64,000 bases of DNA from Alkalicoccobacillus gibsonii (GCF_016798245.1 NZ_JAEUZA010000001.1:666221-730220); one strand, 5' to 3'; shown: positions 51,813-59,996, numbered from the stretch's first letter. Program-made: numbers and translations. Notes: a model not told the origin generated them from the sequence alone.

Positions 51813-52274
51813 TTAAGAAAAACTCTTACTATTTAAATAAGATCTTAAATGACTCAATACGCGTATATAGACTTTTCTTTTACTTCTTCTTTTTAAATCT
51901 AATTGAATAAAGGCAAATAAAAAGAATGTAAAAAAGCTATAAATAACTCCAGCGAAAATTTCTTCCGAAATATAGAGTTCTTTAGGGCGAATCAAAGTTA
52001 CAATTGATATCATAATAGCTAAATAAGCGTAATTTTTAGATAAGGAAGATTGATGTTCTTCAATATTATCTTCTAATAGAGCTATCAAATTCATTATTGT
52101 TGTATTTGATAGCGAATCTAACTTTTCTTTAGCTTCTAAAGGATTATTAAACAAGAGCTTATCCAATCTTTCTAAGCTTATGTGTATATAATCAATACTA
52201 TAAAAGCTCAAAGATTGTCTAGTGTGTAAATATATTTCTAAGCGTAATTCGTCATCATTAAGATTCAATTTCAT
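51813..52274 (-). CDS. Minus-strand membrane protein between tail and lysis genes
   Basis: A 153-residue protein with a charged N-terminal 90 residues and two hydrophobic segments (about 95-112, AYLAIMISIVTLI, and 122-140, IFAGVIYSFFTFFLFAFIQL), then a basic tail. ATG at 52274 has a G-rich site upstream; the frame extends to 52304 without one. Its opposite orientation in a late operon marks it as a lysogenic cargo gene, possibly for superinfection exclusion. A 10-bp hairpin (51801-51832) spans its stop codon. Confidence 0.65.
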   Translation of the reverse strand: MKLNLNDDELRLEIYLHTRQSLSFYSIDYIHISLERLDKLLFNNPLEAKEKLDSLSNTTIMNLIALLEDNIEEHQSSLSKNYAYLAIMISIVTLIRPKELYISEEIFAGVIYSFFTFFLFAFIQLDLKRRSKRKVYIRVLSHLRSYLNSKSFS

Positions 52275-52338
52275 AACCCCCCACTCTATTATCGGAAGGG
52301 ACATAGGAAAGTTATATATTTACTATATATTTAATTCG

Positions 52339-52364
52339 AGTCTTTCACATGGAAGACTTTTTAT
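52339..52364 (+). terminator. Short terminator-like hairpin before the holin
   Basis: AGTCTT (52339-52344) pairs with AAGACT (52353-52358) and is followed by TTTTTATTTTA. The weak stem suggests partial termination of an upstream transcript; the holin site follows. Confidence 0.5.
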
Positions 52365-52404
52365 TTTATTTTTTAAAGAGAGAAAGAGACAAGGAGAGGG
52401 TTTG

Positions 52405-52812
52405 ATGGAGAACATTTCACTTTATTTTAGTGCCGATCGTTTTGAGGCATACATGCTGTATCTATTCGGAGGCGTTAATTTCATTGATCTACTATTCGTC
52501 TTAATGTTATTAGATATAGCCACAGGAATTTTAAAAGCAATCAAAGATAAAGATTTAAGGAGCAGATCGTCCTATTTCGGCTATGTGAGAAAGATAATGG
52601 TTTTTGGCTTAATCATAGTAGCAAACATTATAGACAATATCTTAGGACTTAACGGCATGGTTGCTACGACAACTGTGCTTTTTTATATTGCCAATGAAAT
52701 CTTATCAATTGTTGAGAATTCAGCAAAATTAGGACTGCCTATTCCACCAATCATTATGGAGAAATTACGTGGTTTTGATAAATACGGAGAGAATAATAAG
52801 GAGGACGAGTAA
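52405..52812 (+). CDS. Holin (phage holin family 4/toxin secretion type)
   Basis: A 135-residue membrane protein with about three to four hydrophobic segments: FGGVNFIDLLFVLMLLDIATGILKA, GYVRKIMVFGLIIVANIIDNIL and TTTVLFYIANEILSIVENSAKLG, ending in an acidic tail. The LDIATGILKAIKDKDLRSRSSYFGYVRKI block is typical of Phage_holin_4. It makes membrane lesions that let the endolysin out. AAGGAGAGGG precedes the ATG, and the gene abuts the endolysin. Confidence 0.92.
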   Translation: MENISLYFSADRFEAYMLYLFGGVNFIDLLFVLMLLDIATGILKAIKDKDLRSRSSYFGYVRKIMVFGLIIVANIIDNILGLNGMVATTTVLFYIANEILSIVENSAKLGLPIPPIIMEKLRGFDKYGENNKEDE

Positions 52813-53931
52813 ATGCAAATCAAGCAAGATTTATTGCCAACATCAGCAAGTAATAGACCGGGTAATAAAATTACCCCAACATACATAACTGTTCATGAAA
52901 CAGCCAACACAAGAAATGGGGCGAATGCTGAAACTCATGCACGATATATTAAAGGGGCTGATGCACGTAATAGACAGGTATCTTGGCATTACACAACAGA
53001 TGATAAAGAAATCATTCAGCACTTGCCGGACAATGAAAGAGGTTGGCATGCGGGTAGTGGTAACGGATCGTCTATCGGCATTGAATTATGTGTAAACTCT
53101 GATGGAGATTTTCAAAAAACAAAGCGGCATGCAGCTAATTTAATTCAAAGACTAATGAAGAAGCATAATATTCCTCTATCTCGTGTAGTGACACATAAAC
53201 ATTGGACAGGAAAGAATTGCCCTGCTCGATTGCTCAATGAGTGGGACTCATTTAAACAATTAGTCTCGGGAGTTACAAGCGTGCCTAACGAAACTAAGCC
53301 TGCTACCCCTGCACCTACTCCAGCATCTAAACCTCAACCAACAACTTCAAACACTGCTGCAAAATCTGGCGAAGGTATTGTAGATTATTTAAATCGTGTC
53401 GGCATCGATTCTTCAATGAATAACCGTAAAAAGTTAGCTGATCAGCATGGTATAAAAAACTACACAGGGACAGCACAGCAAAATACTGATTTGTTGAATA
53501 AGATTGCTTCAGGTAAAGCTCCTGCGACTAAACCAGCACCTAAGAAAGCAACTACATCTTCTACTCCTGCCAAGAGTGGTGAAGGATTGGTTGACTATCT
53601 AAACAGAGTTAAAATCAATTCTAGCTTTGGCAATAGAGAGAAACTAGCTGCTGAACATGGTATTAAAGGCTACAAGGGCACTGCTAGTCAGAATACTGAA
53701 TTGTTAAACAAGATTAGTGGTAGCTCACCTAAGCCAACTAGTAAGCCTGCAGCTAAGAAATCAAGCAATCCTAAAGCTAAAAGTGGAGAAGGCCTAGTTG
53801 ATTACTTAAAGCGTATTAAAGTTGATTCGAGCTTTGGGAATCGTCAGAAGCTTGCTAGTCAACATGGCATTAGGGATTATAAAGGGACAGCAAAACAGAA
53901 TAGTGATTTGTTGAATAAGATTAGTGGATAG
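52813..53931 (+). CDS. N-acetylmuramoyl-L-alanine amidase endolysin
   Basis: A 372-residue lysin. Residues 1-150 are an Amidase_2 (PGRP-like) domain with zinc ligands in VHETAN, HKHWTGKNCPARL and the HYTTDD region. Pro/Thr-rich linkers then separate three 45-residue cell-wall-binding repeats of the Amidase02_C type, each with SGEG(L/I)VDYL.R...(S)SF.NR.KLA..HGI..Y.GTA.QN..LLNKI. It cuts the amide bond between muramic acid and the stem peptide at lysis. Confidence 0.93.
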   Translation: MQIKQDLLPTSASNRPGNKITPTYITVHETANTRNGANAETHARYIKGADARNRQVSWHYTTDDKEIIQHLPDNERGWHAGSGNGSSIGIELCVNSDGDFQKTKRHAANLIQRLMKKHNIPLSRVVTHKHWTGKNCPARLLNEWDSFKQLVSGVTSVPNETKPATPAPTPASKPQPTTSNTAAKSGEGIVDYLNRVGIDSSMNNRKKLADQHGIKNYTGTAQQNTDLLNKIASGKAPATKPAPKKATTSSTPAKSGEGLVDYLNRVKINSSFGNREKLAAEHGIKGYKGTASQNTELLNKISGSSPKPTSKPAAKKSSNPKAKSGEGLVDYLKRIKVDSSFGNRQKLASQHGIRDYKGTAKQNSDLLNKISG

Positions 53932-54009
53932 TAGTTATCGGGGTGGCTTCGGATGCTCTTCATTTCTTCATCTTATCACTCTACGTGGAGCAAACTCAGC
54001 TATAGTTTA

Positions 54010-54039
54010 TTGCAAAATGTCAATTTATCATGGTATAAT
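54010..54039 (+). promoter_or_regulatory. Strong extended -10 promoter of the toxin module
   Basis: TTGCAA (54010-54015), an 18-bp spacer and TGG-TATAAT (54034-54039) with an extended -10. It would give host-polymerase expression in the lysogen, separate from late transcription. The rest of 53932-54119 shows no other gene. Confidence 0.75.
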
Positions 54040-54119
54040 TTAGTTGAAGTTAGCGTATACTTTTTACCACTTACAAGGTGGTGATAAGTATCAAGGATAG
54101 CGATAAAGGGGATGATAGC

Positions 54120-54296
54120 GTGGCGATGCCAAAAGAACGAGTTCTTAGTCGTAAACCTCTTAGAAAACCAAAAGCAAAAAGATCTAGCCTGCTTTCCAAT
54201 ACTACACCAGAACGCTTAGCGAAAATTAACAAATTGTCCGAGAGAGATGGCGGTTTAAGTAATTTAACCTATGAGCGTGTTTTTGGAAAGGAGTAA
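54120..54296 (+). CDS. Small basic protein paired with a PemK-like toxin (possible antitoxin)
   Basis: GTG at 54120 follows AAAGGGGATGAT by a normal distance; GTGs at 54078 and 54081 are alternatives that would add about 13 residues. The 58-residue product starts very basic (SRKPLRKPKAKR) and ends NLTYERVFGKE. It has no AbrB or RHH motif, so antitoxin identity rests on position 6 nt before the toxin and on the shared promoter. Confidence 0.55.
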   Translation: MAMPKERVLSRKPLRKPKAKRSSLLSNTTPERLAKINKLSERDGGLSNLTYERVFGKE

Positions 54297-54302
54297 AGCT
54301 CT

Positions 54303-54836
54303 TTGTCCAAAATAGATTTCAAACAAAGAAAGAATTGGCATATTATTGAAAGAGGTTGTTTTTATCAGGCGGCTATGCCTTACATGTCTGATACTGAACA
54401 GCCTCTTAAATTTTTGACCTCTGATGAAAGTGGTAAGCTATCATTTGTAGAAAGAACCGATGATTTCTTACCGGCTGAAGATGAAAATGGCAGAAAAACT
54501 GCAGTTCCTCAAGACATTATTGTAACCGTAAAGCCAAGGCAAGTAGTTGTATTATCTAATGATGTATTAAACAAATCTAGAGACTATTCCTATGTACAAG
54601 TAGCTCCAGTATACGGTCTTTATAAAACCGACACAACTAGATGGTACTACGAAGATCTAATTAATGACAAATTAGAAGGGTCAGTTTATGTGCCTTCTAA
54701 TGGCTACGGAATTAGAATTGATCTTATACAGATTACATCTATACATAAGAGTATGTTATTACAAAAGCAACGTAAAGTTGATAAAGAAAGAATGGAATTA
54801 ATTGAATCTGAATTAGTCGGATTGTTAGATTTATAA
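54303..54836 (+). CDS. PemK/MazF-like toxin
   Basis: A 177-residue protein with a MazF/PemK-like barrel: an N-terminal RGCFYQAAMPY strand, the core VTVKPRQVVVLSNDVLNKSRDYSYVQVAPVYG, and a late GIRIDLIQITSIHKSMLLQ segment corresponding to the family's D-x-I-x-x-I-x-K-x-L motif. Family members are mRNA interferases. It is longer than usual (about 115), with insertions in the middle. TTG start with AAAGGAG upstream, co-transcribed with the small gene before it. Confidence 0.7.
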   Translation: MSKIDFKQRKNWHIIERGCFYQAAMPYMSDTEQPLKFLTSDESGKLSFVERTDDFLPAEDENGRKTAVPQDIIVTVKPRQVVVLSNDVLNKSRDYSYVQVAPVYGLYKTDTTRWYYEDLINDKLEGSVYVPSNGYGIRIDLIQITSIHKSMLLQKQRKVDKERMELIESELVGLLDL

Positions 54837-54848
54837 GAGAAACAACTA

Positions 54849-54894
54849 GCCCCTCTAATGAGACTTAAACATCTCATTAGAGGGGCGTTTTTTT
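54849..54894. terminator. Strong terminator between convergent cargo genes
   Basis: A perfect 15-bp stem GCCCCTCTAATGAGA / TCTCATTAGAGGGGC with an 8-nt loop and seven T residues on the plus strand. Confidence 0.95.
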
Positions 54895-54897
54895 GTT

Positions 54898-55893
54898 TCA
54901 CTTCCCAATCAACTTTCTGCCTTCTTCTATTTGCTCTTCATCAAGCCACATTATTTCATCGACCATAGATTTGAGTAACAATATAATTTTTAAAGAAGTT
55001 TCTTTATTGGCAAATTGAGTAGGTAAACTAGCTCCATGTAATATTGCATGTCTTTGTACATCAAATTCGATATCTTTACCATGCTCAAAATGTGCTAAGA
55101 CTTGATTGAGATAAAAGTCTTTAAGATCTTTCTCTTGTCTATTCTCTCCTTTGAAGATAAATTCAATTAGTTTTTTTAAATTTTTTTGGGATAAGTAAGA
55201 GTCTATTTTAAAAGTACTGGCCAGTATACCTTCCAGTTGAGTTATTAAGGTTGGTACTGATAGGGCGTATAACCCTAAATTATGGGCTGTTAATGCTTGT
55301 CTCAAAAGCATTATCCTGTCATCTAAAAAAGAGTAACAACTGTCGTGCCAATTCAAGCTAAACGTAGTTATTGCTTCTTCATCATAAATTTCCTCCATAA
55401 TATTGTTAACTGTCGAGATTACTGTGGCAGAGTCCCATTCTTCAGTCTCATACTTTATGTATATCTCACTTAGTAATTTAGTTCTGGAAAATCCTAAGTT
55501 AGTATCGGGAGGGTAACCTACAACTTGCATTAAAAGCAGATACTTTTCCGTGTTGCTTTCATGTTCCTTAAGGTGTTCTCTCAGTTCATTGACTTTCTTA
55601 GCAAAGTCGAAAGAGATCTGCCTGAAGCTATCTACGAACGGAGATAAATTCTCTTTAAGAATCCACGAAGACTCAATAATCTTCTTTCGAGTCTCAAATA
55701 TTGGTTTTGTAAAGAGTTTAATTCGGTTATTCATTTGAATTGCTTCTGCATTCATTTTTATGAGAGACTTATCAATTTTGGGTACATCAATATTAAATTT
55801 AGTAAAAGAGAACTCGTATTTGCAGGCATTGCATTTTTTATTTATAAAGTCTAGCGTAATTATGTCTTCACTTCGGCATTTAGGACACTTCAT
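54898..55893 (-). CDS. Zinc-ribbon protein with Rx4H motif, possible HEPN-type defence protein
   Basis: A 331-residue protein. Residues 3-23 form a zinc ribbon (CPKC...CNAC). A long helical middle follows, and the C-terminal region carries EFDVQRHAILHGASLPTQF, where R281-x4-H286 fits the HEPN ribonuclease motif Rx4-6H. The block ALTAHNLGLYALSVPTLITQLEGILA resembles helical proteins annotated as abortive-infection-like. Function is inferred and could instead be structural. It lies in the cargo zone on the minus strand with its own terminator. Confidence 0.55.
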   Translation of the reverse strand: MKCPKCRSEDIITLDFINKKCNACKYEFSFTKFNIDVPKIDKSLIKMNAEAIQMNNRIKLFTKPIFETRKKIIESSWILKENLSPFVDSFRQISFDFAKKVNELREHLKEHESNTEKYLLLMQVVGYPPDTNLGFSRTKLLSEIYIKYETEEWDSATVISTVNNIMEEIYDEEAITTFSLNWHDSCYSFLDDRIMLLRQALTAHNLGLYALSVPTLITQLEGILASTFKIDSYLSQKNLKKLIEFIFKGENRQEKDLKDFYLNQVLAHFEHGKDIEFDVQRHAILHGASLPTQFANKETSLKIILLLKSMVDEIMWLDEEQIEEGRKLIGK

Positions 55894-55955
55894 GGTATCA
55901 GCTCCTTTATGAAGAATTTAACACATTTTGATTGAAAAGTTGAAAGAAACACATT

Positions 55956-56007
55956 CGGGGAGTAGATTGGCTCATTAAGTTAAGTTGGTCTACTCCCCGT
56001 TTTTTTT
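55956..56007. terminator. Stem-loop between minus-strand cargo genes
   Basis: CGGGGAGTAGA (55956-55966) pairs with TCTACTCCCCG (55989-55999). The T tract (56000-56007) is on the plus strand, so it best blocks antisense transcription; for the minus-strand lipoprotein gene it is a hairpin without a U tract. Confidence 0.8.
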
Positions 56008-56010
56008 GTT

Positions 56011-56907
56011 TTAATCCATCCACTCGTCACCATAATCCATAAAATAAGACCATGCTTCCATATCAGCTATATTCTCGTATTGATCTCTTGGAAATGGAGG
56101 ATTTTCTGTTTCAATTCCTCTTTTAGATCCAGCTTGCAAGACATCATCATCTAAACCAGTTGTTAAGCCTCCAATAAATTCTCCATTATCGTTATAAAAA
56201 ACAAATGCTGATGTTACTCCTTGTGCGTTAACGTCTGTATTATTTTCTAAAGAAGCTGTTGCACTTAATCTATGGTCTGTACTATAAGTTGGGCTTTTTG
56301 TATCTAATTTTGTTGAATCAAAGATGGATAATTGTACATTTACATCTGCTTCGGCATAATCAAAGCTTTCTAAATCAGCATCATTAGTTAATTCATAGGT
56401 TCTTACTAAGCCTTTTTCACCTTCGTTTATTACATCAGGATAAGCTCTTAGTCCCAAATCATCACTAACTGCTGCTACGCTTCCATCTTGATTATAGAAT
56501 GTAACAGCATTAGGATAAATCTCTATTGCACCTTTACCTGTATTAGTTACTAATGCGTAATAACTATAAACTGATTGACCACCGCTCGTTTCTGCTTCTT
56601 TCCAAGCGTAACCTATTTCCTCGACTTCAAAATCAATCAATTCTTCCTGAGCGTTATAGGCTGCTATCCATTCCTCTTCACCAATTGATTCGTCTGTAAG
56701 ATCAACATTAAGCAATTCATTATCGCTTTCCTCAGATACTTCCTCTGCTTGCTCTTCGTTATCGCTTTCATTTTCGTCTGCGGTTTCTGAAGTAGCTCCT
56801 GTTTCCTCATTAGTAGGCTCAGAGGAGATCTCTTCACCCTCATTTCCACATGCTGCAAGTGATAAAGCTATAGTTAATGCAATCGAACTAAACAGTAATT
56901 TCTTCAA
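56011..56907 (-). CDS. Lipoprotein with FxLYD-like domain
   Basis: A 298-residue lipoprotein: MKKLLFSSIALTIALSLAAC with lipobox LAAC, then a very acidic linker (about residues 23-65). The C-terminal part has two repeated beta units (YALVTNTGKGAIEIYPNAVTFYNQDGSVAAV; ATASLENNTDVNAQGVTSAFVFYNDNGEFIGGLT) of the FxLYD type. It would sit on the outer face of the membrane. As phage cargo, surface exclusion or host fitness roles are possible. Confidence 0.75.
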   Translation of the reverse strand: MKKLLFSSIALTIALSLAACGNEGEEISSEPTNEETGATSETADENESDNEEQAEEVSEESDNELLNVDLTDESIGEEEWIAAYNAQEELIDFEVEEIGYAWKEAETSGGQSVYSYYALVTNTGKGAIEIYPNAVTFYNQDGSVAAVSDDLGLRAYPDVINEGEKGLVRTYELTNDADLESFDYAEADVNVQLSIFDSTKLDTKSPTYSTDHRLSATASLENNTDVNAQGVTSAFVFYNDNGEFIGGLTTGLDDDVLQAGSKRGIETENPPFPRDQYENIADMEAWSYFMDYGDEWMD

Positions 56908-57042
56908 ATAAAACCCTCCAGTTAACTATTATTAAAAATATAAAAAATATTACTACCATTTAAATGAAAACATTGGTTATTTTTAGAACTAATATAGTAT
57001 TATTGTAACATGAGTTAATATAACTAGACAGGGGAGAAATCA

Positions 57043-57849
57043 ATGTTTAAAAGCAAAGAATTTTTAATCCATTCATTCTTATTAATTTCATGTACTGTAC
57101 TCTTAGCAGCATGTTCAGGAGGTCAATCTTCACTAAGTCAAGGAAATTCTTCATCAGAACAACCGTCAGAAGTCACTCTTGAAGCGTTAGACGAATCCTC
57201 ATTCGATTACGAAACTTTGTATGCTGATGATTTTGAAGTAACCAATAACTTTAAATACAAAGAGTATCCAGTCCTAGATATCGATAAGATTGACTTGGAT
57301 AGAGTGAACGAGAATCTTTTAGCATTCATTGTCGCTGATTTAGGCTTAGAGGAAGATGAAGACACTAATACTGAAGAAACGAACAACGAGATTAGTGAAG
57401 ACGATAAGGACGTTGCCGTAGTTGAACAAGATGATGAAGTGGAAGAGGTAGCTAACGAGGAAAGTGATAATCCTGAAGCTGCTGAAAATGAATCAACTGA
57501 GTTAGATGAAGCGATGGATGAAATAGTTGAAGATGAGGGTTGGGTGGAAGGAAAGGGGTATACATGGGCAACTTATACAGGTGGAGAAGTTACTCAAATC
57601 ACTGTCGATCCAACAACTAAAAAATCTCCTGAAGATCAGACCGAATTTTCAGGTTCAATGTCTTACGCCCCATTACTTCCAGATGGTGGATTATGTCCTG
57701 CCGAATATTGTATTCCGCCAAGTGATTTACCAAGCACTGCATTCTTTGGAAATGATGGTTCTATCTATGACACTGAATACGCAGGAACATGGGAATATTA
57801 TATTACGGACGAACAAGAATGGACTTGGTACGCTTGGAATAATAATTAG
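57043..57849 (+). CDS. Acidic lipoprotein
   Basis: A 268-residue lipoprotein with signal and lipobox LLAAC near residue 23, divergent from the previous lipoprotein gene. A long Asp/Glu-rich middle (about residues 105-165) precedes a small aromatic- and Pro-rich C-terminal domain (GLCPAEYCIPPSDLPSTAFFGNDGS; EWTWYAWNN) with two close cysteines. Not recognised. GGGGAG precedes the ATG. Both lipoproteins share the 135-bp gap 56908-57042 as a divergent promoter region. Confidence 0.7.
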   Translation: MFKSKEFLIHSFLLISCTVLLAACSGGQSSLSQGNSSSEQPSEVTLEALDESSFDYETLYADDFEVTNNFKYKEYPVLDIDKIDLDRVNENLLAFIVADLGLEEDEDTNTEETNNEISEDDKDVAVVEQDDEVEEVANEESDNPEAAENESTELDEAMDEIVEDEGWVEGKGYTWATYTGGEVTQITVDPTTKKSPEDQTEFSGSMSYAPLLPDGGLCPAEYCIPPSDLPSTAFFGNDGSIYDTEYAGTWEYYITDEQEWTWYAWNNN

Positions 57850-57957
57850 CTATTAGAAGAGAGGGGAAGGTTTGTTAAATAAACTAACCTTCTTTCTTTT
57901 TGCTATTGAAGGAAAGGGTAATAAAATGTCGAAAGTAACATTAAAGGAGTGGTTATT

Positions 57958-58233
57958 TTGGACTATAACTTAAAAAGTTACGAGCTAATTAGATTATTAA
58001 ACAATTACTTAGTGAGAAAATACCCGCATTGCATTAACAACTTTTATAGTTATCCCTTTTTAGTCAGTCAGGTATGTAAATACCATGCTAGAGAATTACC
58101 TAATGATTTGATTAAGACGAAAAGTATTAGAAATAAGATTGCACACTTTCGAATAGTTACCGAAGAAGAATTCTTACTCCTCGAAACAATAGTCGTGTCA
58201 ATGGGTATCAAGGAATCAAACTTCGTTAAATAA
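57958..58233 (+). CDS. Small HEPN-like protein (RNxxxH motif)
   Basis: TTG at 57958 lies 9 nt after AAAGGAG; a GTG at 57949 overlaps that site. The 91-residue product is helical and carries RNKIAH within KTKSIRNKIAHFRIVTEEEF, the R-N-x3-H pattern of HEPN ribonucleases and of DUF4145-like proteins. It could be an RNase toxin without a visible nucleotidyltransferase partner. A 15-codon frame (57926-57973) overlaps its start and may couple translation. Confidence 0.55.
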   Translation: MDYNLKSYELIRLLNNYLVRKYPHCINNFYSYPFLVSQVCKYHARELPNDLIKTKSIRNKIAHFRIVTEEEFLLLETIVVSMGIKESNFVK

Positions 58234-58369
58234 CCTCTTAATTAATAAACTCTAAGCACACAAAAAAGAGCCAGCAAGGGCTCAGTAAAAATCTAAGAGT
58301 TGATAATAAGATTGGAGTCGTACCTCATCTATTTGATTTCTTTGATTATACTACATTTAAATTTATTAT

Positions 58370-58612
58370 TTAGTAGTCAGGAGGATCTAAGTAATCTGGG
58401 GTTTCTTCGATTTGGAAAGTGTTAAAGTTTTCAATATAAGTATCTTCATCAGTATTTGACTTTTGTTCCCCATAGTCCATTTCAAAATCTATTTGTTGTG
58501 ACTTACCAATCCCATAACCAATTACCATCATTAGAACAATTATAAATAGAAAGAGTCCTATAATCACCACTGATATGGAAAATATAAGTTCTTTAAAAAT
58601 ATTTCTTTCCAT
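58370..58612 (-). CDS. Small single-pass membrane protein
   Basis: An 80-residue protein with one long hydrophobic segment (FSISVVIIGLFLFIIVLMMVIGYGIG) and an acidic C-terminal tail ending DPPDY. Unknown function. AGGAGG lies upstream of its ATG, and the inverted-repeat region 58632-58712 separates it from the divergent HTH gene. Confidence 0.65.
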   Translation of the reverse strand: MERNIFKELIFSISVVIIGLFLFIIVLMMVIGYGIGKSQQIDFEMDYGEQKSNTDEDTYIENFNTFQIEETPDYLDPPDY

Positions 58613-58631
58613 TAAAGACCTCCTAATAGGT

Positions 58632-58712
58632 AACCAAGGAGTTAGGGATATAAAGCAGGTATCACATTGATAGTCACCTAGTAGTTATTAAAACTGCTTT
58701 ATCTCCTTGGTT
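58632..58712. promoter_or_regulatory. Nested inverted repeats between divergent genes
   Basis: AACCAAGGA (58632-58640) pairs with TCCTTGGTT (58704-58712), and ATAAAGCAG (58650-58658) pairs with CTGCTTTAT (58694-58702). A third copy of ATAAAGCAG lies at 58788-58796, next to the ribosome binding site of the HTH gene. The repeated 9-mer looks like an operator for that protein or a partner. Confidence 0.55.
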
Positions 58713-58814
58713 GATATTAATCTTAGCATAAAACAACACACGTTATTCAATATAAAGTATGTTAAGATTAAAAATGTAAAATACAGTATAAAGCAGGAAA
58801 AGGGAGAATAGAAT

Positions 58815-59027
58815 ATGGGCGCAAAGAAGAAAGAGCTCTTGAGTGTAACTGACATCAGAGAGATTACTGGGCTAGGTAGAGATAGAGTTTATGAACTAAT
58901 GTATAGTGGGGAGTTTACAGTATATCGATTTGGTAATCGCTTCATGGCGTTAGAAAAGGATTTTTATGCATGGCTTTATAATGAGAAGAATAAGAATAGC
59001 TTTGTTTTTAAGGTTAAGGGATTATAA
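58815..59027 (+). CDS. Excisionase-like helix-turn-helix protein
   Basis: A 70-residue protein of the HTH_17/excisionase type: LLSVTDIREITGLGRDRVYELMYSGEFTVYRFGNRFMALEKDFYAWL, with the MerR-like winged HTH and the wing tryptophan/aromatic residues. It lies 1.3 kb from attR, a fair place for an excisionase, though small HTH_17 proteins can also be regulators. AAAGGGAG precedes the ATG. Confidence 0.75.
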   Translation: MGAKKKELLSVTDIREITGLGRDRVYELMYSGEFTVYRFGNRFMALEKDFYAWLYNEKNKNSFVFKVKGL

Positions 59028-59102
59028 TAGAAGATAAATGATAATAGTTTATAAACAAGCGAAACTTAAAGGAAAATACAACGTAAATATTGAATAAGTA
59101 AA

Positions 59103-59132
59103 AAGAGCATCGGCTCCTACCCCGACACTCTT
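59103..59132 (-). terminator. Terminator of the 227-residue gene
   Basis: On the minus strand AAGAG..TCGG pairs with CCGA..CTCTT, with a small CA/CA internal mismatch, followed by TTTTT. Confidence 0.7.
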
Positions 59133-59143
59133 ACATTTTCTAT

Positions 59144-59824
59144 TTATTGTATTACAGTACTGATTAATGTTAAGTTGGTTTTAAGAGTAGCTAATTCATT
59201 CTCTGAGGTTGCAGCCTCGCTAAGTGATTGAGCAACTACTATTTTTGCAATTTCATCTTGGTTGTCTGTCTCTTTTCCCAAGTAATCGACAACCAAGATA
59301 CCTCCATTGGTTTGAAAACTTGCTTGATAATGAGTGTTTCCTAGTTTGTTATCTTCATAGCGTTCCATCCTGTCGCTGTAAGTTTCAGTAACACCTACGA
59401 TGCCGATTGCTGGAAAGAAAAGTATTGGATCTTCAAATACTACTTGATTGTACAAGCTGTCGTATTCGTTCCAAGAATCCTCTAAAGTGGATTGCCTTTC
59501 TTTATTCGATGAAGCGAAAACATAAGGGACTGTAACTTCGACACCCATAGAGACCAATTTTTGACCAGGCTTTAAATTATATGCGTGTTCAAATTCAGGA
59601 TCTTCTTCACCATAATTATCTTCGGTAACAAATGTAACCTTATAGTCTGCTGGTGAGTAAACAACTACTTTCTTACGGTCATAGCGGATGTTTAAATCAC
59701 CTATTGTTTCAGAACTTGTTAAATCAGCAGATTCCGAGCAAATAAAGCAAAGCTCATAATACTTAACCATAGTAGCACCAAAAACCTGATAAACGTTACC
59801 TTCTACTTGTACACTAGTTGACAT
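59144..59824 (-). CDS. Unknown 226-residue cargo protein
   Basis: Not recognised. A soluble, mildly acidic alpha/beta protein without signal peptide (VQVEGNVYQVFGATMVKYYELCFICSESADL; NNGGILVVDYLGKETDNQDEIAKIVVAQSL-like C-terminal part). ATG at 59824 is preferred because GAGGAG lies 7 nt upstream; the ATG at 59830 is too close to that site. It has its own terminator and opposite orientation to the lytic genes, so it is likely expressed in the lysogen. Confidence 0.65.
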   Translation of the reverse strand: MSTSVQVEGNVYQVFGATMVKYYELCFICSESADLTSSETIGDLNIRYDRKKVVVYSPADYKVTFVTEDNYGEEDPEFEHAYNLKPGQKLVSMGVEVTVPYVFASSNKERQSTLEDSWNEYDSLYNQVVFEDPILFFPAIGIVGVTETYSDRMERYEDNKLGNTHYQASFQTNGGILVVDYLGKETDNQDEIAKIVVAQSLSEAATSENELATLKTNLTLISTVIQ

Positions 59825-59967
59825 AGACATTCTCCTCGTAAAGCCAATAGGGCTTTTTTATTTTGGTCAAACTTGGAAAAGCATGTTCTTGATTTCGAGT
59901 ATAAGTGACAAGTCGGATAATGTAAAGGATAAATAAATTATTTGATGGGTATCTTTTAAATTATTTA

Positions 59968-59996
59968 TTGACTTTTTGAACGGTATTATCTATATT
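59968..59996 (+). promoter_or_regulatory. Sigma-A promoter of the RHH gene
   Basis: TTGACT (59968-59973), a 17-bp spacer and TATATT (59991-59996), close to consensus. Confidence 0.8.

Noticed and set aside
57527-57856. Open frame overlapping the acidic lipoprotein gene in another frame
   Set aside because: The lipoprotein frame has a signal peptide, lipobox and ribosome binding site; the overlapping frame has none.
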